This document shows, in pieces, positions 54,765-64,000 of a stretch of 64,000 nt of DNA (the first letter of the stretch is position 1; the number at the start of each line of letters is the position of its first letter). The translations under genes were made by a program, and so were the position numbers. Below the pieces are notes generated by a model. That model did not search any database and was not told the origin of the DNA. It was given only the letters and a program-made list of their open reading frames with translations. The stretch spans positions 1,054,001 to 1,118,000 of the forward strand of contig CAWEQI010000003.1 in the NCBI GenBank assembly GCA_963811255.1, given 5' to 3'. This stretch comes from Croceibacterium_B sp963811255. GTDB taxonomy: Bacteria > Pseudomonadota > Alphaproteobacteria > Sphingomonadales > Sphingomonadaceae.

Positions 54765-55814
54765 TTACTCGGCGGTGCGCTGGAAGCGACCGCCGAGGAT
54801 TGTCAGCAGCTCGTATTGCGACAGGCCGCTCAGTTCGGCGGCGGCGGGCAGGTCGTAGGGAACGTCGAGCCAGTCGCCCTCGCGCAGGTCCGGCGCGTCG
54901 CTGCAGTCGACCACCGCCATGTCCATCGAGATACGGCCAAGCAGCGGGAGCGAGGCGTCACCGAAGCGCAGCGCGGCTTTGGGGGACCAGCAGCGCAGGA
55001 ATCCGTCAGCGTAGCCGAGCGAAACGGTGGCGACGCGCATCGGCTGCCGCGCGGTGAACTTCGCGTTGTAGCCGACGCTGTCGCCCGGCGAGACATTGCG
55101 CAGCTGCAGCACGGCCGCCTGCGGAAACGCGACCTGGCGGATTTCGGCGGCCAGCTCGCCGCGCGGGACGCCGCCATAAAGCGACAGGCCCGGGCGCGTG
55201 AGTTCGTAGGCATAGGCGCTGCCGAGCGCGATCCCGGCGCTGTTGGCGAGGCTGCGGTGGAGGTGTGGCACTTGCGGGGCAAGCTCGTCGAACAGGCGCC
55301 GCTGACGGTCGTTGAGCGGGCTGTCCTCGTCAGCCGAGGCGAGGTGCGACATCAGCGTTTCCACCTGCAGGCGGGCGATCAGCGAACCGCCGATGTCGTC
55401 GGGCGGCAGGCCAAGGCGGTTTATGCCGGTGTCGACCATCAAGTCGCAGGCCCCGCCGTCGCCCTCGAGCCACAGCCGCGCCTGGTGAAGGCTGTTGATC
55501 ACCGGCCGCACGCCGGTGGCGCGGGCGTAGGCGACATCTTCGGGGCCCATAGGCCCGTGGAGCACGACGATCTCGCCTGCCGGCGCTTGGGCGAGCAGGT
55601 CTGCGACTTCGCTCCAATGCGCGACGTAAAAGGTGCGACAGCCGGCCTCTCGCAGCACCGGCACCGCGTCGGCGACGCCGAGTCCGTAAGCGTCGGCCTT
55701 GACCGCGGCGCCAGCCCGGGCGTGGCCGGACATCCGGTCGAGCGCGCGCCAATTGCCCGCCAACGCCTGACGGTCGAGCCGCAGGCGCAGCGTGCGCGGT
55801 GGGGATTGGGTCAT
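54765..55814 (-). CDS. alr: Alanine racemase
   Basis: 349 residues. PLP-Lys39 in AAVKADAYGLG, the catalytic Tyr likely in YGGVPRGEL or VGYNAKF, and the C-terminal SLGYADGFLR, GRISMDMAVVD and LTILGGRFQR segments. It makes D-Ala for peptidoglycan. The ATG overlaps the transporter stop (ATGA), so the two are coupled. Confidence 0.95.
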   Translation of the reverse strand: MTQSPPRTLRLRLDRQALAGNWRALDRMSGHARAGAAVKADAYGLGVADAVPVLREAGCRTFYVAHWSEVADLLAQAPAGEIVVLHGPMGPEDVAYARATGVRPVINSLHQARLWLEGDGGACDLMVDTGINRLGLPPDDIGGSLIARLQVETLMSHLASADEDSPLNDRQRRLFDELAPQVPHLHRSLANSAGIALGSAYAYELTRPGLSLYGGVPRGELAAEIRQVAFPQAAVLQLRNVSPGDSVGYNAKFTARQPMRVATVSLGYADGFLRCWSPKAALRFGDASLPLLGRISMDMAVVDCSDAPDLREGDWLDVPYDLPAAAELSGLSQYELLTILGGRFQRTAE

Positions 55815-57193
55815 GCCGTCTCTTCGAAATCCTTGGGCGGTCCGCCCTTAAGACCCCAGGCCGCGACGATCAACGCCACCAGCACCACGCCCCAGGTATA
55901 CCACAGCTCGGAATAAGGATTGCCGGTGCGGGCGACGATCCAGGTCGCGATCAGCGGCAGGAAGCCGCCGAAATAGCCGGTCCCGAAATTGTAGGGAATC
56001 GACATCGAGCTGTAGCGGATCTGCGGCGGGAACATCTCCGACAACAATGCCGCGACCGAGCCGTAGGTCGCGCCGGACAAGGCGGACAGGACCAGCAACG
56101 ATCCAAGGATGACGATGATCTGCGTGCCGCCGGGGGTGATCGTCACGCCGGGCCCGGAGGCGGTGAGCGAGGGCTCCATCACCCAGCCGATCGCCCAGAA
56201 GCACGGGAACAGCAGGATCAGCGTCAACGCGTAGCCCCACACGATCGGCGGCTTGCGGCCGATCTTGTCGGACAGCGATCCGAACAGCACGAAGAAGCTC
56301 ATGCCGATGGCCGCGGCGACGCCGACGATGATCTCGGCGGCGGTTTCGTCCACCCGCATCGGACCGGTGAGGAACGCCAGGCCGCGAAACATCGCGGTGT
56401 ACCAGATCACCGTCAGCCCGGCGGCGACGCCGAACAGGGCGACGAACAGGCGCTTCCTGTTCCCGGGATACGTGAAGCTTTCGGTGAACGGGTTCTTCGC
56501 CTGCCGCCCTTCGGCCCGCATCTGCTGGAACACCGGGCTTTCCGATAGCTTGAGGCGCATCCATAGGCTGATCGCCAGCAGCGCCAGACTGACCACGAAC
56601 GGCACTCGCCAGCCCCACGCGGCCCAGGTCGGCTCGCTCATCGCCAGCTTGCTCAGCAGCACGACAATCAGGCTGAACACGAAGCCGCCGACCACGCTCG
56701 CCTGAATGAAGCCGGTGTAGAAGCCGCGCTTTTCCGGCGGGCAATGCTCGGAAACGAAAATCGCCGCGCCGCCGTATTCGCCGCCGAGCGCCAGGCCTTG
56801 CATGATCCTCAGCAGGATGACGATGGCCGGCGCGGCGAGGCCGATAGAGCGCACCGACGGCACCAGGCCGACGCCGGCGGTGGCGATGCCCATCAGCGTG
56901 ACCGTGACGAGGAAGGTGTATTTCCGCCCCAGGCGGTCGCCGAGATAGCCGAACAGCACCGCGCCGAGCGGGCGGAAGCCGAAGCCGACGGCGAACCCGG
57001 CCCACACCGTCAGCTGCCGGGCGAGCTCGTTGTCGGATGGCACGAAAGCGGCGCCGATCAGCGAGGCGAGCGTGCCGTAAATGAAGAAATCGTACCACTC
57101 GAAGATCGTCCCGGCCGAAGAGGCGGCTATGACGAGGCGGATGTCCGCAGCGCTGGGCTCGTGACGGACTGCCGGAGACGCTGCGGTGGCCAT
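55811..57193 (-). CDS. MHS-family major facilitator transporter
   Basis: 460 residues from ATG 57191-57193, preceded by GGGAGAG. Twelve membrane helices. The N-terminal SSAGTIFEWYDFFIYG and loop motifs GYLGDRLGRKYT and GSLSDKIGRKPP, with GLALGGEYGGAAIFVSEH, are typical of the metabolite:H+ symporter family (ProP, KgtP, ShiA). The substrate is likely an organic acid or compatible solute, but cannot be told. Confidence 0.92.
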   Translation of the reverse strand: MATAASPAVRHEPSAADIRLVIAASSAGTIFEWYDFFIYGTLASLIGAAFVPSDNELARQLTVWAGFAVGFGFRPLGAVLFGYLGDRLGRKYTFLVTVTLMGIATAGVGLVPSVRSIGLAAPAIVILLRIMQGLALGGEYGGAAIFVSEHCPPEKRGFYTGFIQASVVGGFVFSLIVVLLSKLAMSEPTWAAWGWRVPFVVSLALLAISLWMRLKLSESPVFQQMRAEGRQAKNPFTESFTYPGNRKRLFVALFGVAAGLTVIWYTAMFRGLAFLTGPMRVDETAAEIIVGVAAAIGMSFFVLFGSLSDKIGRKPPIVWGYALTLILLFPCFWAIGWVMEPSLTASGPGVTITPGGTQIIVILGSLLVLSALSGATYGSVAALLSEMFPPQIRYSSMSIPYNFGTGYFGGFLPLIATWIVARTGNPYSELWYTWGVVLVALIVAAWGLKGGPPKDFEETA

Positions 57194-57224
57194 GGTGGTG
57201 CTCTCCCTTCCCTCGCCGCGCAGG

Positions 57225-57659
57225 TTAGCCAGCGGGTGCGGCGCTGGAAAGAGCCTCGCGCGCGGCGGTCCACGGCAGCATGATCGCGCCGTGGCGGGCG
57301 GGATAGTCGCGCGCCGGGGCGATCGCCGCGAGGCCCGGCCAGTTGGGCAGTTCGCCCGACCCGGCAAGCCAGGCGGTGAGCGCGGCATGGGTGGCCTCGA
57401 CCTCCTCCAGTCCGCGCCCCGCCGCCGCGCGGGCGAAGATCGCCGCCGCCGCCTGACCCACGGCGCAGGCGCGCACCTGCAAGCCGAGCTGTTCGATGCG
57501 ACCGCTCGCATCGACGGCGAGGTCGGCGGCAAGCGTGCTGCCGCAGCTTTTCGAGCGGGCGTGGCCATGGAGCGGCAGGCCGGCATCGGCCGGGTACTCG
57601 GCCAGGGTCACGGCGAGCGCGAGCAGTTCCGGGGTGTAGAGCTTGTCGGCACCAGGCAT
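57225..57659 (-). CDS. IscU/SufU-like protein with only two of three cysteines
   Basis: 144 residues of the NifU-N/IscU fold. The Cys positions seen are SKSCGSTLAADL and RACAVGQAAAAIFA (the second matches GCxxSxAS of SufU). Where SufU has a third Cys before the LPW motif, this protein reads RHGAIMLPWTAAREAL. It may therefore bind clusters or zinc weakly, or have another job. The ATG shares one base with the cvpA stop. Confidence 0.8.
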   Translation of the reverse strand: MPGADKLYTPELLALAVTLAEYPADAGLPLHGHARSKSCGSTLAADLAVDASGRIEQLGLQVRACAVGQAAAAIFARAAAGRGLEEVEATHAALTAWLAGSGELPNWPGLAAIAPARDYPARHGAIMLPWTAAREALSSAAPAG

Positions 57660-58189
57660 CAGCGCTCGACGCGGAGCTTCGCGTCCTCTTGCTCAAGTTG
57701 CTGGCGGCGCATCTCGATCAGCTGGACCATGGCTTCCGAAGCGGCGTTGACGAACGGATAGGTCCGCGCCTGGGTGATCCACAAGGGCCGGCCTTCGGGC
57801 CCCCAGACGGTATCGTAGCCGAGCACCACCACCGAGAAGGCGATGACGACGATGATCACTCCCTTGATCGTGCCGAATCCGAAGCCGAGCACGCGGTCGA
57901 ACGGGCCGATGAACGAATTGCGCGACGCCCGGCCGAGCCGCCCGGCGATCAGCTTCATCGCTGCATAGGGAACCAGCAGCAGCAGCGCGAAGGCGAGCAG
58001 CGCCGCCGTGGTCGGCGTGCCGATATAGCCGGCGATGACGGCCGTGAGATCGGTATGGAGGTAGCGGATCGCAAATACCGCCAGGATCCACGACGCCAGG
58101 GACAGGACCTCCTGCACGAAACCGCGCATGAAACCGCCGATGGCGGCCACGCCGACGACCACCAGGGCGATAATGTCGAAAGCGGTCAT
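57659..58189 (-). CDS. cvpA: CvpA-family membrane protein
   Basis: 176 residues with four membrane helices: FDIIALVVVGVAAIGGFMRGFVQEVLSLASWILAV is the CvpA signature. A second half (GFGFGTIKGVIIVVIAFSVVVLGYDTVW) follows. In E. coli cvpA is needed for colicin V production and bile resistance; in alphaproteobacteria it usually sits beside radA, as here (36 bp apart). Confidence 0.93.
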   Translation of the reverse strand: MTAFDIIALVVVGVAAIGGFMRGFVQEVLSLASWILAVFAIRYLHTDLTAVIAGYIGTPTTAALLAFALLLLVPYAAMKLIAGRLGRASRNSFIGPFDRVLGFGFGTIKGVIIVVIAFSVVVLGYDTVWGPEGRPLWITQARTYPFVNAASEAMVQLIEMRRQQLEQEDAKLRVER

Positions 58190-58225
58190 GTGGTAAATAG
58201 TCTAACCCGTCCTCGGGCTATGATT

Positions 58226-59592
58226 CTATTGCCCGGCCATGATCCGGTCAACGAGCTTGGGCAGCCTATCCAGACCTTGATAACGAAGGCCTTGCGACCG
58301 CTCCCCGATGTCCTCGGGACCATGCGCCAGGTCGAAGCCCAGCTTGGCCGCCTCCCGCAGCCTAAGCCCCGCGTGGGCCACCGGGCGCACTTCACCGGCA
58401 AGCGACACCTCGCCGAAGAAGGCGCCGCGCAGCGGCAGCGGTTTGTCGGCCAGCGCGGAGATCAGCGCCGCAGCTACCGCCAGGTCCGCCGCCGGATCGG
58501 TCAGGCGATAGCCGCCGGAGACGTTCAGATAGACTTCGGCCGAGCTGAAGTTGAGCCCGCAGCGCGATTCGAGCACCGCCAGCAGCATCGCCAGCCGCCC
58601 GAGTCCCAGCCGACCACCGCTCGCCGCGGGGTGGCGCCCGACTGCAACCGAACGATCAGCGCCTGGACTTCGACCAGCACCGGCCGGGTGCCTTCGAGCG
58701 CCGGGAACACGGCGCTCCCCGCCACCGGCTCCTCGCGACCGGTCAGAAACAGCGAGGAGGGATTGGGCACTTCCTCCAGCCCCTGTCCGGCCATCGCGAA
58801 CACGCCGATCTCATCGACCGCGCCGAAGCGGTTCTTGAGCGCGCGCAGGATGCGGTACTGGTGGCTGCGCTCGCCCTCGAAGCTCATCACCACGTCGACC
58901 ATGTGCTCGAGCACCCGAGGACCGGCGATGCTGCCGTCCTTGGTCACGTGGCCGACCAGCACCAGGGCGCAGCCAGATTCCTTGGCGTAGCGGATTAGCT
59001 CGAAGGCGCAGCCGCGCACCTGGCTGACGGTGCCGGGGGCGCCCTCAATGGTGTCGGAATGCATCGTCTGAATCGAATCGATCACCAGCAGGTCGGGTGT
59101 CCGGCCCTGCCCGAGCGTGGTCAGAATGTCGCGCACCGAGGTCGCTGAAGCGAGCCGAATGGGCGCTGCCGGATGCCCGAGCCGTCCGGCGCGCAGCCGT
59201 ACCTGCCCGGCCGCTTCCTCGCCGCTGACGTAGACCACGTCGGCGCCCTCGCTCGCCAGCTTCGCCGAAGCCTGCAGCAGCAAGGTTGACTTGCCGATGC
59301 CGGGATCGCCGCCCATCAGAATCGCCGCGCCGGGGACCAGGCCGCCACCGAGCGCGCGGTCGAACTCGGCGAGCCCGGTCGAGCGCCGCTGCAGCGCGTC
59401 GCCCGGGGCATCGAGTTTGACGAACTCGATCGCTCGTCCGCCGCTCGACAAGTCGTGCTTCAATGAGAACACGCTCGCCGGGGTGTCCTCGACCAGCGTA
59501 TTCCACTCGGCGCAATCAGCGCATTGCCCCTGCCAGCGGTGCGACACCGCCCCGCAGGCCTGGCAGACGTAGCGGCGCTTGGTCTTGGACAT
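58226..59592 (-). CDS. radA: DNA repair protein RadA/Sms (frameshifted next to a GAGTC site)
   Basis: Start ATG 59590-59592 (MSKTKRRYVCQACGAVS). Zinc finger CQAC...CADC, Walker A GGDPGIGKST, KNRFG motif LKNRFGAVDE, and Lon-like C-terminal domain. The frame changes at 58597-58606: GATPRRAVVGWDSG upstream should join RLAMLLAVLESRCGLNF downstream, which needs one added base beside GAGTC 58601-58605. This gives 455 residues, normal for RadA. RadA helps branch migration in recombination. Probably a sequence error. Confidence 0.92.
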
Positions 59593-59639
59593 GGGCCGAG
59601 CGCTTAGCATGAACAAATGGAGAACGCAATTCCTCTCCA

Positions 59640-59655
59640 CTCCCGCTTGCGGGAG
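59640..59655. repeat. Minimal hairpin of the structured repeat family
   Basis: CTCCCGC-TT-GCGGGAG between dnaJ and radA is identical to the core stem of the copy at 16600-16621. It lies 7 bp after the dnaJ stop and could end the dnaKJ transcript. Confidence 0.5.
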
Positions 59656-59661
59656 GGAGAC

Positions 59662-60788
59662 TCAGCCTCCGAGAGCGCCTTTCAGCTTGTCGAAGAACCC
59701 GCGGCTTTCGGGGCATTCCTCGCCGGTCTCGGTCGCACGGAACTGTTCGAGGATCGCCTTCTGCTCTTTGGTCAGCTTCGTCGGCGTTTCGACGGTGATC
59801 TCGACCACCAGATCGCCGCGGCCGCGGCCCTGCAGCACCGGCATCCCCGCGCCGCGCTTCCTCAGTTGCTTGCCCGACTGGATGCCGGCGGGAATGTCGA
59901 TCGCGTGGCTTTCGCCGTCGAGGCCGGGAATCTCGATCGTCGACGCCGAGCGCCGCAGTCGAGAAGCTGACCGGCACCCGCGTGAACAGCGTCGTCCCCT
60001 CGCGCTCGAAAACGGCGTGCGGGCGGACGTGGACGAAGATGTAGAGGTCGCCCGGAGGGGCGCCCATCGGCCCGGCTTCGCCCTTCCCCGCAAGGCGGAT
60101 GCGGGTGCCGGTATCGACTCCGGGCGGAATCTCGACCGCGAGCGACTGCAGCTGGTCGACTCGGCCTTCGCCGCGGCACTCGTGGCATGGACTTCTCGAG
60201 CACTTCGCCGCGCCCGCCGCAGTTGTGGCACGGCCGCTCAACGACGAAAAAGCCCTGCTGCGCGCGCACCTTGCCGTGGCCGTGGCACAAGTTGCAGGAG
60301 CGCGTCCCGGTGCCCGGCTCGGCGCCGCTGCCGTGGCACGGCTCGCAGGCGACCGAGACTTCGACCTCGATCTGCGTGCTCTTGCCGTGAAACGCCTCCT
60401 CGAGGCCGATCTGCATGTCGTAGCGCAAGTCGGCCCCGCGCCGCGGGCGCTGGCGCGCGCCGCCGCCGAAGGCGTTGCCGAAGATCGTCTCGAAAATGTC
60501 GCCGAGATCGGCGAAATCGGCGCCGGGCCCGCCGTTGAAACCGCCGGGCCCGCCGTTCTGGAATGCGGCGTGGCCGTAGCGATCGTAGGCGGCGCGCTTC
60601 TGCGGGTCCTTCAGGCACTCGTAGGCCGCGCTGACCGCCTTGAACTTGTCCTCGTTCTCCTTGCACCCGCCGTTGCGGTCGGGGTGATACTCCATCGCCA
60701 GCTTGCGATAGGCGGACTTGAGCGTCGCGCCATCCGCGTCGCGGCTGACGCCGAGAATTTCGTAAAAATCGGTTTCCATTGCAGACAT
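59662..60788 (-). CDS. dnaJ: Chaperone DnaJ (two frameshifts)
   Basis: J domain with HPD (METDFYEILGVSRDADG...YHPDRNGG), Gly/Phe-rich region, then the zinc region with CxxCxGxG repeats (CEPCHGSGAEPG, CNLCHGHGKV, CHNCGGRGEV, PCHECRGEG) and the C-terminal beta domains. The first break is at GACTTC 60190-60195; removing one T (GACTC) joins GEVLE to SPCHECRGEG. The second is near 59935-59941 (GATCGTC); removing one base joins STAALGVD to IEIPGLDGESHAID. Both corrections give 374 residues, a normal length. Start ATG 60788 or 60779. It is the Hsp40 partner of DnaK. Confidence 0.92.
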
Positions 60789-60865
60789 TTGGATGACCCC
60801 GCCCGGAACCTTAGCCGCCACCGGCGCCAATTGCACCAGCGACGGCTCCGGTTTTCATCAGGCGA

Positions 60866-62804
<1,939 letters not shown>

Positions 62805-62905
62805 GGTTTCCCCTAATCCTCTTTCATCTTGGACGCCGCGCATTCGGTCCCCCGTCCATGGCGAAACCGGTCGGCGGCTCGGTTGAGCACTGTTGCTTGG
62901 CGGCG

Positions 62906-62933
62906 ATATAGGTGGGCTTTCGCTTGGCACAAG
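62906..62933 (-). promoter_or_regulatory. RpoH (sigma-32) heat-shock promoter of dnaK
   Basis: On the minus strand CTTG (complement of 62930-62933), exactly 17 bases, then CCTATAT (complement of 62906-62912). This matches the alphaproteobacterial consensus CTTG-N17/18-CYTATNT. The implied leader is about 95 bases. Confidence 0.8.
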
Positions 62934-62982
62934 AGAAGGGCCGGGCTAGAAAAATCGCCTCGAAAGGAGCTTCGAAAAGCCC

Positions 62983-63489
62983 GTGAAGACAGCCCCCCTC
63001 GCCCTCGCTTGCGCCACCCTTGCCCTCGCCGCTTGCGGCAGCCGGCAGACGGCTCCCGCCCCGGCGCCGAGCGCAAGCGCCACGACCCGACCACCGGCCG
63101 CCGCGATCCCAGCGATGGGCGTCTCGATCACCGATCCGCGCCTGGTACTGCCGGCGGTCCACGGCAACCCGGGCGCGGTCTATTTCACCGCGCACAACGA
63201 TTCCGCGACCCCGGTCGTGCTCGAATCCGCCGAGGTCGAAGGGGCCAAGAACGCGATGCTGCACGACGTGAGCATGATCGGCGGACACACGGAGATGCAG
63301 GAAGTCAAGCAGATGACCGTCCCGGCGCGCGGGGAGCTGGTGCTCGAGCCCGGCGGCAAGCACGTGATGGCGATGCATCTTTCGGACACTCTCAAGCCGG
63401 GGAGCACCACTACGGTGACGCTGAGCTTCGCCGGGGGCGAGAAGGCGACCTTCCCGGCCGAGATCCTCACGCCGGCCAACGCGCATTGA
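62983..63489 (+). CDS. PCu(A)C-family copper chaperone lipoprotein
   Basis: 168 residues from GTG 62983, with AAAGGAG upstream at a long spacing (about 14). Signal with lipobox LAACG, a Pro/Ala-rich linker, then the PCu(A)C domain: YFTAHNDSATPVVLESAEVEGAKNAMLHDVSM...GGHTEMQEVKQM...GGKHVMAMHLSD, with the His/Met copper ligands in place. It delivers Cu(I) to the CuA site of cytochrome oxidase in the periplasm. Confidence 0.9.
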   Translation: MKTAPLALACATLALAACGSRQTAPAPAPSASATTRPPAAAIPAMGVSITDPRLVLPAVHGNPGAVYFTAHNDSATPVVLESAEVEGAKNAMLHDVSMIGGHTEMQEVKQMTVPARGELVLEPGGKHVMAMHLSDTLKPGSTTTVTLSFAGGEKATFPAEILTPANAH

Positions 63490-63490
63490 G

Positions 63491-63985
63491 TTGAGCGCCG
63501 CGCCAGCCTGTCCGCCCGGCAGCGAGCGCCGGCTGACCGAAGGCGAAGTCGCCCTCGCCCGCAGCGTGTTCGGTACGGCGATCGCCTATGACCGAGTGAC
63601 AATCCGCCGCCGCAAGTTCTTCCCGTTTCAGCCGCGGCACATCACCATGGCGCCGCGCGGGCACCTGCATTTTCATCCGCTTGGTGATGCCTATTCCGAC
63701 GATTTCTCGCGTTTGCCACCGTTCCGCCAGGGGCTGTTCATCCACGAAATGACTCATGTGTGGCAGACGCAATCTCGGGGCGAGTGGTATCTCATCCTCC
63801 ACCGCCATCCGCTGTGCCGCTACAGCTACAGCCTCAAGCCGGGCTGGGCCCTGGAGCGCTACGGCATCGAGCAGCAGGCCGAGATCGTCCGCCACGCCTT
63901 CCTGCTGCGTCGGGGCGTGCGTCTCGCCGGAATTGCCGACGCCGCGGCTTACGATCGGCTGGTGGATTTCCCCGGCGCACGATAA
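63491..63985 (+). CDS. Putative zincin-like protein with HExxH motif
   Basis: 164 residues from TTG 63491, 2 bases after the previous stop. The motif LFIHEMTHVWQTQ gives H-E-x-x-H followed by VWQ, as in the DUF4157/eCIS-core-like and so-called Vgr-related proteins of sphingomonads. A conserved-looking N-terminal RLTEGEVALARSVFGTAIAYDRVTIRR precedes it. No signal peptide. Function unknown; possibly a metallopeptidase. Only 15 bases of the window follow its stop. Confidence 0.7.
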   Translation: MSAAPACPPGSERRLTEGEVALARSVFGTAIAYDRVTIRRRKFFPFQPRHITMAPRGHLHFHPLGDAYSDDFSRLPPFRQGLFIHEMTHVWQTQSRGEWYLILHRHPLCRYSYSLKPGWALERYGIEQQAEIVRHAFLLRRGVRLAGIADAAAYDRLVDFPGAR

Positions 63986-64000
63986 GAACGGGGCGGATCG

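Overview
The window is about 64 kb of a GC-rich (roughly two-thirds G+C by eye) chromosome from an alphaproteobacterium, most likely a member of the Sphingomonadales. The signs are the ntrBC-ntrYX-hfq-hflX order, a fused ispDF gene, an NrsF/ECF sigma pair, PhaR, the rlpA-dac-tmk-holB-metG-tatD cluster and an alphaproteobacterial-type RpoH promoter before dnaK. It is almost all core chromosome: no phage, insertion sequence, plasmid or CRISPR features were seen.

Layout. 0-6 kb: end of a peroxiredoxin gene, prfB with a coupled methyltransferase lipoprotein, a flavin-dependent nitronate-monooxygenase-like enzyme, and a periplasmic quinohaemoprotein dehydrogenase. 6-8 kb: an ECF sigma/NrsF anti-sigma operon, divergent from a small membrane protein. 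Both promoters carry the same GTAACC-N16-CGAA element. Then tRNA-Lys. 8-14 kb: the rod-shape operon mreB-mreC-mreD-mrdA-rodA on the minus strand. 14-23 kb: mutL, small envelope genes, a NYN-domain protein, carbonic anhydrase, lipA-ratA, cinA and ispDF. 23-34 kb (plus strand): dusB-ntrB-ntrC-ntrY-ntrX, then a tandem-domain hfq, hflX and a Stf0-like sulfotransferase. 33-42 kb (minus strand): a tightly overlapping operon mltB-rlpA-dac-tmk-holB-metG-tatD-MBL hydrolase-small membrane protein, followed by mazG. 42-48 kb: two paralogous exported proteins, tRNA-Ser, lpdA, a thioesterase and the PDH E2 gene. 48-64 kb: rnr, an M28 peptidase, an archaeal-type proS, phaR, alr, an MHS transporter, an IscU-like protein, cvpA, radA, dnaJ, dnaK, a copper-chaperone lipoprotein and a zincin-like protein.

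How the genes work together. The window serves cell-wall elongation and remodelling (mre/mrd, dac, mltB, rlpA, alr), nitrogen control (two NtrB/C-type pairs beside the RNA chaperone Hfq), protein folding and translation fidelity, lipoate/PDH metabolism (lipA, lpdA, pdhC) and genome maintenance (mutL, radA, mazG, tmk, holB).

The most striking observation concerns sequence quality and methylation. Eight coding genes are interrupted by single-base indels although they are otherwise perfectly conserved: hflX, tatD, tmk, an exported protein gene, rnr, radA, dnaJ and dnaK. In six of them the break is one extra T on the plus strand exactly where removing it would restore a GANTC site, the target of the cell-cycle methylase CcrM. 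I read these as methylation-linked consensus errors rather than pseudogenes. Biological highlights are the tandem Hfq, the mirrored sigma-F-type promoters, the quinoprotein with an atypical metal site, the RlpA homologue lacking its catalytic Asp, NtrX without GAFTGA beside a canonical NtrC, and a family of structured intergenic repeats.
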